From: Tetrahymena thermophila SB210
Lineage: Eukaryota > Ciliophora > Oligohymenophorea > Hymenostomatida > Tetrahymenidae
Length of the DNA stretch: 64,000 nucleotides
Direction: 5' to 3'
Assembly: GCF_000189635.1 (NCBI RefSeq)
Contig: NW_002476163.1
Location: 372,001-436,000 of the forward strand
Shown: one piece after another, positions 12,401 to 25,492 of the stretch
Layout of the letters: each line of letters starts with the position of its first letter
Numbering within the stretch: the first letter of the stretch is position 1
Notes under the pieces: generated by a model
The model's database searches: none
What the model was told of the DNA's origin: nothing
Seen by the model: the letters and a program-made list of their open reading frames with translations, nothing else
Translations under genes and position numbers: made by a program

Positions 12401-14589
12401 GTTGATAGCATAGAATCTATAGTAAAGCTTGAATGATGAGGATAATAAAGAATCTGGTAATTGTTCATTAATTTAAGAGAATATTGTTGTTTCTCTCTGA
12501 GATTAAAAAGTTAATGTTGAAGATTAATATGTTTTACTATAAGTGTAATTTAAGCTTTATTACAGATTAGAGTTTCTAGCATTATAATTTAAAGCAAATT
12601 ATAGTAGCTAATTAGGATTTAATTGCTTTTAGTCATAACTTGCATCATAATTTGCTCCAATAGTGGCTGGTAAAGTTTAATAAATCACAATATCAGTAGC
12701 ACTATCTATTGTTCCTGAATAACTTCCTATTAATGTTATTTGATAAGATCCACCAAAATCAAAAACTTCAGGCATAATAGTAATAGACTAAGTTTAAGAA
12801 AAATTAATTTAATTAAACCAGACACCTTAACAATTTTGATTCAAAACAAGATCAAAACAACTCCAGGTATAAATATATTATGTTGGGTCTTGATTTTAAA
12901 TTGCAGGATCACTAATTTATGCATATATTGTTATAGCTTGTCTAGGATCTATTTAATTCTTTGCCCCTCCAACTATTTAAACTACCATATTCTTTCTTTT
13001 AATAATTAAAGGTAGATTAAACCCATAACCTTAGACAGAACTATATTTAGGTACTCCCTTTTTATATTTAAATTAAAAAATTAAATTTAGTAATTAAAAA
13101 ATAAAAAAATTATTTTACAAAAAAATTATACTCTCCTTCATTGAAAAGAAATGAATCTAAAGTTAGTGTGTAAGGAAATTGCTAAATTTATAGGGAACTC
13201 TATTTTATAAGATTCCCATTTGTTTTATTTGTAATTACGTAGGAAAATGTAATACTAGTTAAAGGATTAGCTTAGAAATCATTAAAATTGCAATTGACAG
13301 ATAACTAAACTTAATCAGCATTTGTAAGAGGAGTTGTATTCAAAATTGAACCTGTGCAATTAGTGAAAATAGATTATTCTGTTGTATATGAAGCTGTAGA
13401 AGAAGATATCATGTTGTAGGGATAAGGACTTACAACTGAAATAGTAAGAGAAGCTCCAATTTCTCCAAAACTACTACTGGGAAGTTCAATACTTTGGCTA
13501 GGAAATAAATGTAAATTTTGCTAAATCGAATAAATATCAGTATCTGAAAGTCCTGAAGATTTAACTATCTGTACAGTAGGTTGAGAATTAGTGAAGTAAT
13601 TATTCTTTTGCACAAACTATAAAGATGGATTTATGATGTAATTGTCATCATGAGGATAAAAATAATAATTAGAGTTTGTAAAATAAGATTGTGGAGTTGT
13701 AAAATTGTTGATTCCATGATAAACATATTAAGATTATCCAGTCAATTACAGATTTTAGTATGTGATTGAAGAAGCTGGAATTTTTTTATTTAGATTATCA
13801 ATAACAAAAATTTATTAATAATTAAATTCAGGTATTATTTTATAGACTCCTTATGTTAAGTCAGTCTGTTCTATTTTATATTAAATATTATTCAATTAAC
13901 AAAAAAATCAAATTAAAATCTTTACAAACATTGATATGAAATAGATTATTAAATTGTGAATCGAGGGAGCATTCTATAATTTGATTATTTTAATAATCAG
14001 TAGAAAAATTTGTTAAATAATTTAAGCAATTTGAATTAGAGGGAGTAAAATCTGATTAGCCCCCAAAAGTGATATTTGCGCTGAAGGTGACAGTCACTTA
14101 CCCTTAAGAATATTCAGCTTAGTAAATGACATTAGTAAGTTATGTACACCACTCTTTTTTAAATATAAAAAGTAAGTATAATATATTTTATAAATACGTT
14201 AATTTACTATTATAGAGTGAATTTGGACTTTTACACGCACAATCTGTTCCTATTTTAGTAAAGCCTTGATAGCAATAATCATTCTAGTTTTCTGACCCAC
14301 AGAATAATTAGTTTGAACCACATTATACGCATAGATTATTGATAGTTTGATAACCAACAGGACAGCTTGTACAATCTGGAAGTATAAATTTATCAAAACA
14401 TTTCAAGCATACATCTGTCTAAATTGTATCAAATATTTAGCAATTTTAAGAAGCGCCTTATCTTATTTGGAGTTATCTATTTTCTTTCTAAAATTCAAGC
14501 AAATCCACTATTTCTTAAATCCTTGATTAACCTTAAGCTATTATGCAAAACAAAATTGAAAGTAATAATTTATTTATTTGTTGGGTCAT
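9432..14589 (-). CDS. REJ-type multi-pass membrane protein, copy 1
   Basis: Starts at ATG 14589 with a signal peptide (about 20 residues, LLLSILFCIIAQG core); TGA stop 9434-9432. The mature N-terminus is a Cys-rich growth-factor-receptor-like module (DVCLKCFDKFILPDC, then CTSCPVGYQ and FCGSENQ). A long ectodomain follows with REJ-like beta-sandwich signatures (IYTWSCFDLVLNQNC, FDFGGSYQITL). The C-terminal quarter has several hydrophobic helices, including LFYNQ-type IFYNQLIWLLTINSVF and FIGYFLIFCFLIFCYYS. REJ domains are found in polycystin-1 and sea-urchin receptors for egg jelly. The ciliate family's function is unknown to me; a cell-surface role is inferred from architecture. One intron at about 14208-14156 is well supported and others exist. 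First of four tandem same-strand paralogues, closest to copy 2. Confidence 0.7.
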
Positions 14590-15852
14590 TTGCCAATAAA
14601 TGAAATTATTTATTATAATTTTTTTCTCTTTTTAAAGATTATATTAAATTTATGGATATTTTTTCTGCTTTTCTCTCACAAATTTAAGTTAATTAAGATT
14701 AAAAAAATTGAATAGTTTTCTATTTAATTAATTTCAAAAGTATATGTTAATGAAATAAATAAATAATTGCTACAATTTATTTAAATTTATAGATATTAAT
14801 ATGCATCTACAGTTAGCTTATAGATTTTATTTAAAATATACATCTATGATGAAACTAAAATTTATTATAATAATTTTTTTGATAAAGTATGACCAAAACA
14901 TATATCTTCTTCTAGTATCATATATAGCATTTAAATCTTTATACATATGATATCTTAATATATAATAAAATTTAAAAGCTATTTGTGTATATCCTATCAA
15001 TAAATAAATCATGTGTGGCATTTTTTTTTTTGTTACATAAAAATATTATCTAGAAAAAAGAAAATCAGAATTAATAATATTTTATAAAATTTTTGAAATG
15101 AAACACATAATCTTAATAAAATACAAGCAAGAATATATTTCTGTTTGTTATAATAATTTCTGATAATAAGGTATATTTTAAAAATTCAATTTATTAATCT
15201 ATCTTTCTATTCTAAATATTTTTGTTTCTATAATCAACAACTTTATAAACATTAAATTTGAAGAATTCTGTTTAATTTTACTGCATCTACTATAAATATT
15301 TATACAAAATACTTTCAAAAAAAAAAAACAAATAATTTTAAAAAACAATGACTGAGTTAAATCTAGTAAAGTAACAAAGAAAATCAGCCATGATTTAAAT
15401 AAATATGCAACAATTATAGCAAGTAATTATTTGAAGAAGATTTTGCTTTATTTATGATTTATTGTTTCTTTCATAAGAATTTTTAACTTAATAATCTTAA
15501 AATTTGTATTTTTTAAATTTATATTTCAGTTAAAATATTTTAATTCATCAATAAAAATATAAATGAATGCTCTTAGTTTAATTTCAGAATAAATTAAAAT
15601 ATATAAAAATTATTATAAAAAAACAAATTTAAGTTAAAAAAATAATAATTTTTTGATCAACAGTATAATTCAGTTTTAGTTATCGGAATTTCGGTAGGGT
15701 ATTTTTTAAATAAAATATTCTAAAAATTAATTGGTAACAATTATTTTACTTAATTTTACTGAGCCAAAAAAAATATATGAAAAGAAAATCTTCCAAATAA
15801 ATAAATTTATAAATGTTTTTAATTTTAAACTTACAATTAAAAAAACAAAAAG
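14590..15852. other. Intergenic between REJ copies 1 and 2
   Basis: About 1.25 kb of AT-rich DNA with no convincing frame in the ciliate code. It should hold the promoter of copy 1 (right side of that gene) and the 3' end of copy 2. A standard-code ORF at 14827-15021 (-) has low-complexity Tyr/Ile/Lys composition and is not supported. Confidence 0.65.
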
Positions 15853-18800
15853 TCATTCATATTAATAAAATATTATATTAGCAGTTGTTAATTTAAATAT
15901 AAAATGAGAAATTTTATACTTTTGTAATAATTACAATGTTATATAGTATTTCATAGCTGAAGAAATAATGCTCAGAATGAATATATCAATAAGTAAAGTA
16001 GCAATGTAATTTACTATCCAGTTATTAGATTCTTATGGCGATTCATTAGACATCACAACAAGAAATGAGTAATAGCAAAAAATTAAGAAACAAAAAATAA
16101 TAAAATATCCAATTATTTTTAAAGCTCGATTGTTTAAAACTAATTTTAGAATAACTTTAAAAGCCCCAAAGACTATAGAAGAAATTATAGACAGTGCTAT
16201 CACTTGTGGAATTGTTAAATCTCCTCCAAATACTGAATTGATTGTGAGTAGCCAAATAATTTAATTATAGAATAAGCTTATCCTGCTCAAACGAGAGTCT
16301 GTAATATTATATACCATGAAAATCTAAATCAGATCATGGAAAACACATATTCCTTTTATTATTGTAAGACTAGCTAAGTACTCTTAAATTTTTTTTTAAG
16401 AATACTCTTCTCTTTTTTACTAAAATTTTAATTATAAATCTTTTTTTATTTTAGATTTACTTTAATTTTCTGTGCCACTTTTATCATATAAAATACTTTA
16501 TTATTTTTTTATCGATTCTAAAATGTTAAATATATGAGTTTCGTGATTTTAGCACTCTTAATAGTTTATCCTATACTGAGTATTTGGATTGTATTCACTA
16601 CTAGTAACTATTTAATTACAATTATCATTCTTTTCTTTCTCTTACAGCTTGATTTATGGATATTAATAAAATCCTAGATTTTAATTTTGCTATTAATCTG
16701 TTTCTTGTTACAACTCTTGTTTTTAAATTTACTGGTATTATACCTATTACTGAACTTGTGTATCTGCTTAAATCGTTGGATAATCTTTACATATTTAAGA
16801 TTCACCAACATAATTTACTTCTTAAATTTAATTTTCTAGTTTTTATTAAATTTAGTTATTATTGTCTGAACTTTCTGGTTTAGTAGCAGCATTTTCAAGC
16901 TATTGATTTTCTAATATAACAAAAAAATTAATTTAAAATTTATATTAAAATAATTTATACCTAAAGTTAGTTAAGCATTTAAGTAAGCTATGTATTTACT
17001 GACTTATATCTTAGTACTTTAATCAAATATTGCTCTACTTCTTCCTAATGTACATACTTAGCTTTTATAAATATTGATTTTATCTAGCTTTATTCCAATA
17101 ATGATACTTACTACCATTAATATATTCAAAACTATGAGAATATAAATACAAGCATATTTATACCAATTACTCATGTTGATAATTGATTTGAATCCTTACT
17201 CACTAAAAATAGCCTACAAATTTTAGTTATTAAATAGAGCTTCAACATCAGCTACTAGCGATGTGTAGTGCACCTGAGAACAAGAACATGTCACAGAAAA
17301 GGAGTCTCCTTGATTAGTGGTTTGAGTAGTGCAAGTAGATTTACTCCATCTACTGTCTTCACTTCTCTAAACGCAAGCAACTTTTTTATTCCCTTACAGA
17401 TTTGAGAATTTCATTTTAATAAGGGTTGTTTAATTTAAAGTTAGCTGCTGTTGTAAGTGCCTTCTATTAGAAGAAACTAAGGTAATGTTTGGATATATAG
17501 CTGGATATACTTATTAAAGTGCATACTTCAAGTTTTGAGAGTTCGTTAAAGAAAGGAAGCTGTTGTATTAGTCAATAAATTGTTAATCAAATGAGTAAAT
17601 ATTCGTTTTCCAGTATTGCATTTAAACGTAATATATTTTATTTAGATTAAAATCTTTTTCATCATAGAGTTGTTGATCATAATTTAAATAATTTTTAAAT
17701 AGATTAAATTCATCAACTCTTTGAGCTTAGATTAGCGTTTCAGGCATATCCCAAGAGATCATTTTCTAGTTATCTTAAAGGACAAATGACATAGCATCTT
17801 ATATATAGATAAAATTATTGATTCTATCTTGGCTCCACTACAAAGAGGGAGAATAACTAAAAGATTGCATTTCAATTATCTAACCAGTTATGTTGCATAA
17901 AATTAACATTGACCTTTTATAGGTTTCTCTTAAATCTTGAGTTAGATTGAGATGTTAAATAACCTAAGTTATCTGCTAAACTACATTTTAAACATCTTAA
18001 ATTCTCTATGTTAAATTTTAATAATCAGGACTATTTCTTGTAAGATAGAGATTTAACAAGCATCTAAAATTGAATTCCTAAAGAGATTGAGAAAATATAT
18101 CATTAGGTATCAAGTTTGGGAGAATTAGAAGTTAATTTTTCATATTATATTTGAAATTATTAATAAGAGTAGTCGGTACAATATCTGGATTAGAACTTTC
18201 AAAATTGTGAATACATTCTACCACAATACCAAATGTGCAAAGCTCATTTTCATATTCTTGTTAATCCATATAATTCTACGCTTGGTTGCTCATTTTAGTA
18301 ATAAAAGCTTCATGTTATTATTCACCAAAGTCATTTTGTAGAATTGTAATTCCTTATTAAAATTGAGCTTGAACTCCACTTTAGTCTTACACTAGTACCA
18401 CAAAAACAATATTACCAGGAGGTAAATAAGTGGAAATAGTATTGTTTGAGCTAAATTTATTTAAGTATTATCTATATAAAGTATCAGGTAGAACTCCTTC
18501 TTAGTTTATCAGTTAAGCTGAGTTGTAGTATAAAAATTAGTAAATGAGTTGAGAATTATCGGAGCTCTGGCAATTATCTATCGATAATGAAATCAAATCT
18601 ACGAATGCAACTTCCTTTCCAGCTTTAAAATAAATTTAAAATGAATAAATTCTAGTTTGAATAAATTTAAAAAAAAGGAATACTTATTGGAGTTTTAAAA
18701 TTAATTTAGCAACCTTGTGGAGGACTAGCAGTCTAGAAGTAATATCTTTTGCTATATCCAACTGTTTAATTCTTTTAATTAAAAGCATAAAATCTATAGT

Positions 18801-21377
18801 AGAAAACAAAAGAAGAAGCAAGAATTTAATCAGGTATAAGGTAGTTAATTTAAGAATATATAGTCGTTTCTCTTTGCTAGGGAAAAAATATTGTTTAGTC
18901 TTAATATGTTTTAGTGTATGAATTAGTAATATTAGAAGACAATAGTATATTGGAATCTGAATATGAAAGTAGAAATTTTTAAGTTAGGCTTGGATTTAAA
19001 TTTCCAAGATCATAGCTTTGATCGTACTATACAGATATTATTGCAGGCTTAGTTTTAAAAATTACAACATCAGTACCTGATTCTTAAGTACTTTAGTAAC
19101 CTCCTGTTAAGGTAATTTAATAAGACCCTCCAAAATCAAAAACTTCTGAGTTTATGGTAATAAATTAAGTTGAAGGAAAATTTACAACATTTGACTAGCT
19201 ATCTAAGCATTGTTTATTTAAGTTTAAATCAATACAACTCCAATTATAAGTATACTAAGAAGGATCTTAAGATTGAATAGCAGGATTGTTTACATATCCT
19301 TAAATTTATAGAGGTATTCTTGGATCAAGACCAACTTAAGTCCCACCAATAATTTACACAATAAGAGGCGCCTTTGAAATATTCAAGGTAATTAAATTGC
19401 TCACTCCTTAGACAGATGAGTAAATAGGGACTCCCTTTATTTTATTAAATTTTTTTATTTGAAATTAATATAAATAAAATTTAGTATAGTTCGAAATAAA
19501 AACCAAAAAAGCTTTTGAATTATTAAATTAAAGCATACCTAAAAATAATATTTGCCAGGTTAAAAAGTATAAGGAGGTATTGTGATTGTGTAAGGAAACT
19601 AGCTTATCTATAAATCAAAAGATTAGCTATATACGATTTAAGGTGATAAATTATATGATTAATAGGATGTTTAGTAAGCTTAATATGCATTTTAACTTGC
19701 TACTTATGAGTTTGCATAATTTTATTATGTAATATTGTATTGAAACGATATTGGTGTTTATTGGTTAGCTGTGAAATCATTAAAGCTGCAATCAACTGAT
19801 ATCAAAATTTAGTCTGAATTTACAAGATTTTTCTTATTAATAATATAAGTCTTGCATTTTGTATTAACAGAATTCTCTGTTGTGAATGTAACAACTGAAG
19901 AAGAGATTAGGTTATAAGGAAATAAGCAGGTCACATCAATTGTGATTGAAGTACCTGTATTAGCAAACTATATAGGTAGCTAAACATCATATGAAGGAAA
20001 GGTGGAAAAACCTTAATTTATTTACTATAAGTCGTTTGATTATAATAAGTTAGATGATGAAATAGAAAATTAAGGATTAGCATTAGTAAAATAGTTGTTT
20101 TCTTATATAAATTAGCTTGATTTAACAGAGTAATTATCATTAATTGATTAGTAATAATAAGCTGGATATTCAAAATAGCATTATGGGTTTGAAAAATCAT
20201 TTATTTAGTAATATACAAATTACTTTAAAGAGCTTAATTGCTAATTTTAATATGTTATTGAAGTAGCCTAGTACTAATTTAAATTATTATCTACAGCGTA
20301 GATCTAAGAATAGTTAAATTAAGGTATTATCTCATAAATCTTTTAGTCTAAGCTGGTATTATCTTTTTACAAATAAAAATAAATAATTAAATAAATAAAT
20401 AGGAACGAATTTGTATTAAAAAAGGCTAAAAGTCAAAAAATTAATTTAATTTTTTTTATCTTTTGAAATAATTTCAATATTTCCAAGGTAAAAAATTCAT
20501 AAAAACAAATTAAAAAAAATATTTTGATCTTCACTTGAAGATTGACTATTTAAAGTAAAGCTAAAAATTCAAAATTAATTTTAATAAAATATTTTTTTAA
20601 TAAAAATGGGAAAATAATTATTAAAAAAAATTTTGCTTTGTTTTCATCAATAATTTCAATTTTAAAAAGTAAATAAGACTATCTTTTTAATTAATTTAGT
20701 TAAAATTTTCATTACTCAAGCTTATATGGAACTGATTTCTATTTTAAGAGTTTAATGCGCACTAAATTATTGACTATCCACCATAGTCCGTTAAAAAATT
20801 TGTTAGAAATCCACAGTTTGAGTTAGAATAAATTGTTATTCCGCTATCACCTAATGTTATATTTACACTAAAAGAAGCAATTATTTCTCCATTTTAGTAA
20901 CTTGCCTCATATACCAAATCTGTGAGTTGTGTACACCATTCTTTGAAAATTTTTATTAAGATTTAAAATTTATTTATTTAATTTATTTATTATTTTACTG
21001 TTATAAATTTATTTTGGAAGTTCGCAGATGCAATCAGAACCAATTTAAGTAAAACCCACGTAACAATAATCTTAAGGATTAGATGATCCACAAAATAATT
21101 AATGAGGACCACATTAAATGCACGAATTTTTGACATTTTTATATTCTACTGGGCAACTTTAGCAGTCAGGAAGTAAGAATAAGTCGATGCATTTTATACA
21201 ATATTAAGGAAGTACTTAATCTTAAACTTAACAATTTTAATTTGAATTTGTCTAACTACTTTATAGATTTCTTTACTCTTTTTAAGGAATTACTGAACGA
21301 AGACTATATTCTAGGGCAAATACGCTTGGATTGATAATTTGGCAAAGCAAGCAAAATATTAAGCAAATATTTTTCAT
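15853..21377 (-). CDS. REJ-type multi-pass membrane protein, copy 2
   Basis: Starts at ATG 21377 with a clear signal peptide (NICLIFCLLCQIINPSVFA); stop TGA 15855-15853. Same order as copy 1: Cys-rich module (CIKCIDLFLLPDC, CQSCPVEY, LFCGSSNP), REJ-like ectodomain (YTYNWSCIDLNLNKQC, FDFGGSYQITLTGGY), then the C-terminal membrane block containing SLFYNQIIWLLTINSVFGGD and a last helix near LLIDIFILSIISSAMKYY. The near-identical spacing of Cys and Trp residues to copy 1 shows a tandem duplication older than the copy 3/4 event. Several introns; large ones lie at about 20700-20370 and 19560-19440. Function unknown; a surface or adhesion role is inference. Confidence 0.7.
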
Positions 21378-22204
21378 TATTTTGAGTTTACAATTTAATT
21401 TTTAGAAGGAAATTTATTATATCAATTTGCAATCAATTCTTTTATATGACAATTAGTTATAAAATACTTACTAACTATATTACATTCTTACACTTATAAA
21501 TATTAGCTTTTGTTTTTAATTGTTATTGATAAATTTTTTTAATTTAAAAAACATGAAAAAAATAATGGCTATCATGTAATAAAGAATTTAGAATAATGCC
21601 TTTAGCTAATCTAAAATCATTTAAAGCTTTCATTTATATTTTTTAATCATAAAAATACATTTAAGTTTTTTATATAAAATACAATAACATATATTTAAAA
21701 TAATATCATAGAGCTTGCTACTTATATTTGTTTTCACTTTCGTTATGATAATATATATTATGAAGGATATTTATATATTTGCAATATGAAAAATAATTAA
21801 TTTAACTTATTTATGTAAGATATAAAATGTTATTTTAGATATACAACAGCTTTTTATTTATTAATTATAATGAAAATATATCCATTTAACAAAATATATT
21901 TTACCGTTTTTGCTAAAATTTGTATATTACGTACTTAAAATATATAGATTTTTTTCTAATGATATAATTAAAAATTGTCATCATTCTAAAATAATTACAT
22001 TTAAATAATCTTTGCTTAAGATTTTTCATTAAATCAAGTAAATGTCAACTATATTCAAGATTTATTTTGAAGAATTTTTTATTTATGAAAAAATATGAAA
22101 AATGGCATTTGTTAAAGATATTTAATTTAAGTAAAAATAATTTTAAATACAGAATATAACTCATAAACTATTAGATTTTTTATTTTATTTAAATTATTTG
22201 TAAA
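21378..22204. other. Intergenic; right part is the left end of the large tandem duplication
   Basis: No gene seen. From about 21930 to 22204 the sequence matches 28121-28427 base for base over long stretches (for example acttaaaatatatagattttt versus acttaaaatatacagattttt). This marks the start of a duplicated unit that contains REJ copies 3 and 4. Confidence 0.7.
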
Positions 22205-25200
22205 TCAATAATCTTTCAGCTCTTACAGTAGTAAGCTTGCTCCTATATATTTCATAAATATGTTTTTCCTATTCAAGAAACCTACTAATTTATATGCCAA
22301 GCATAATTTTAATGCAGAGGATATTATACTAAAAAAGAAGGTGCACATTATAACAGAGTAAACAAAAGCCATTATCCAAGTATTCGACTAACTTACAGAT
22401 GAATTAGCTAAAGACACTAATATTAAATAGTAACTAAATAGAGAAAATAAGAAGCAAAAGATATAACTTAGACATCTGATCTTCTTTTATTTATGAATCA
22501 ATATAAATATTATTTGATATAAAGCAAAAGAGGAAGAAGAAATAATTGTTAATATCATAATCTAAGATAGGGTTAGATCTTTTCCAAATACAAAGTTTAT
22601 CGCTAATTTCCAAATTAGCTAGCAATAGTAGTTACAAATTCTTATAAGGCTCGATTATTTTTTGTTGTAGAGTAGAAATATAGAGAACAAAGCATGAAAC
22701 AATCCTATTGCTCTAAAAATTGATATTGATTTGATATATTGTTAGAATACTATTTTAATTTCTTATTCATTTTAGGTTTTTTTGGGACTCTGCTCATTTT
22801 ATTTATCTTATGATATATTATCTTATTTTTCTTAAGAATTTTCTTCATCTTATTTAATATCTTTAACATTTAATTCCTATTTTTTTTCTTTTTATAAAAT
22901 TAATATTAAAATCCACATTTTGACAAAATAAATTATTTTTTCTTAAATTTTAAAAATAACTTGAAATGATTACCTTCATATTAACTTTGTATTTCCAAAG
23001 AAACAGAATTTTATTTCTCGTTTTGTTTTACTTAAACGCTTTGCTATGATCTAATATGCTCCAAATTTATTAAAAAACTAGATGTCATATATAAAGTACA
23101 CTTTTAATCTGTTTTATTTGCTGCAATTATTGACAAAACAAAAATAATATTTATAGCTAGAATAACGTAAATGGTTGCATGTTAGTGCCAATTTTAACGT
23201 GAAAAAATTTATAAAATCCCTTCTCCATTTATAGAATTCTATAAGTTATCTATAGAAATGAGATAATCTAAATCATTTATTAGAGTTGTAAAAGAAAGTT
23301 GTTCACATTCACATGAAATTATCTTTTTATTATTTCTTTATTTTGAAACTTTAGAACAATATTATGTAGTCCATATTGAGTCAACTTTTTAAACACATTA
23401 AATTTTATCATCATAGTCAACTTCTTCAAAATTGTAACAAACAGTTAAATTCATCTTTTAAGTTATTTATTTTTCTTATTAAAAAAGAAGCCTATTTAAA
23501 TCAATTTCTTAGTTTTTCATAGATTCACGAATATTTATAGTCATAGAAGGATATTTTTACATTTTACTCTTCACATAATCCATTCCCATTTTTTAAATAT
23601 GACTAGAGTATATTTCTAAAAACTAATTATCCTCAAAGAAAATATTTTCCTTCCAATAAATTTATTTAGTTTCAAAATATTTACATTCAAGATTTTAAAA
23701 AACTGTTTCTTGATATTAAGTAAGAGACAAGTAATTACTTGCAACTTCTGTTTTATTAAATAAGTTCACTTTTACTACAAAATCTTAGAAGTCATGTTAA
23801 ATGTTCTTTTAGTTAGGTTTTAGTGTTAGAGCTAACTCATCTGCTATATCGCACATGAGTTTAACGTATGAAGTTTACCAGTTTAATAAATTCTAATCAA
23901 TTTGATTGTTTTTGCAATAAACAACTTTATGAATTAAGTCTAGAGAAGAATAAAGCTACTTTTAAAAATATTCTTTTAGCTCGTTACTGACTTGATTTAA
24001 TGCATTACTTTACTCTTATATACTTTCAAAAATATTTTATACATTTAAAAAAATATTTTTTTATTAATCCTTGCTTGAAAATTAGCTGTAAAGTTTATAA
24101 TAAATTCTAATAATGAATTCTTGAAGATAATTATCATAGCTTAATTTAGATGATAAGATATTTAATCTTTATTCAATCAAGTCTTTCATTTTGATAAGTG
24201 AGTCATCATTTTAGAATAGTATCGAATTTTTATTTTCAATATCCACAATACATTCAGCTATCATATTTAATAGAAACAATATTTCTTCATTTTAGTTATT
24301 CATAGAGTGATATTCAACCTTTCTGAATTGCTCATCAAAAAATTATTTATATTACATTTTATCTAAAGTTGCATTCTACACGTCAACTCGTGTAATGTAG
24401 CTTGATTTTGCATTATATTTATCTTAAACAATGACTAAAACAAAAATCTATCCTGCTGGTAAAACAGTTTTAACAGAGCTAGAAGAAGAGAGTCTTGTTA
24501 AATAATTTCTTTCATATTATTAACCATAATATAATTCTTACTAATATTCTTCAAAAGAATGATAAAACATAAATTAGAAATACAAGCTACCTTCACTTTA
24601 GCTAATACAATTTTAAACATCTATTTGAATCTCATCTTAAAATGCCTTTATATTTTAATCTAAAAAAATATTATGAAAAAGTTAATCAAAATGCAAAAAC
24701 TCTAAATTAAATTTATCTAAAAAATTAATTTACAAATAAAGATTATCAAAAAAAATACCATAAGTTCTTATTAATTTAGGGATCTTTAACAATAAATTTT
24801 CTAAAAATATTAATTATTTTAAGTATTAAAAGAAAGGAAAAAATGTTTTTTCAAAAACTTTAATTCAGCAGAATTTATGGTATTTTAATATGATAATAAT
24901 AAATAAATAATTAAATAAGCATGTAAATAAAATAGTACCTTAATTCTAAATGTTTATTAAACAATTTTTGGGAGGCTGTCTTAATATGAATTAATATTAT
25001 TGAGTTTTTATAAAATTTTTTGTGACAGAATGAATAACATAAAATGTTATATCTATCTTTTGAGTATTTTCCAAAATAGTTGGTAGAATGTATTCTTCTA
25101 GTTTAAATTGAATTCGATTTTATAAGTAAATATTAGAGAAAACACTTTAAAATCCATTAGTATTAAATTCTAATTAATATAGCAGATTTTAATTTTCCAT

Positions 25201-25492
25201 ATTTTAATTTTTAACTTTTATTTCAAATTATAAAATTTAATTTGATGCGATAGCTTAAGTTTTATAAGATTCACCATACTTAATGCAAACTTCCTTCTCA
25301 ATAATATCACATTAGCTTTCAATGAATTTAACATCACCAGAATCTGATTAGTTGTCAGTTGGTATTGGAATTGCTTTAATTTTTATATTATCATAAAGAT
25401 AATTATTTTGAATATGGTTCAAATGAAATATTTTTACTTTTGGTTTAGGAGATAAGGTGAAAAATTGTAAATAAAAGTAAAAGCTTCTTCAT
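22205..25492 (-). CDS. REJ-type protein, copy 3, with most of the ectodomain deleted in frame
   Basis: Starts at ATG 25492 (MKKLLLLFTIFHLIS signal peptide, almost identical to copy 4); stop TGA 22207-22205. An intron follows the signal-peptide exon. The protein then keeps the first Cys motif (QCDIIEKEVCIK) and jumps directly to YGESYKTQAIASNQ, whose counterpart in copy 4 lies about 1.8 kb further on. The Cys-rich module after the first cysteines and the N-terminal ectodomain are gone, but the reading frame is intact across the join (about 25277). The remaining juxtamembrane region and C-terminal helices (for example FVYSVIMCTFFFSIISSALK) match copy 4. It is either a functional short form or an early pseudogene; no stop or frameshift was seen in the parts read. 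Confidence 0.7.
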
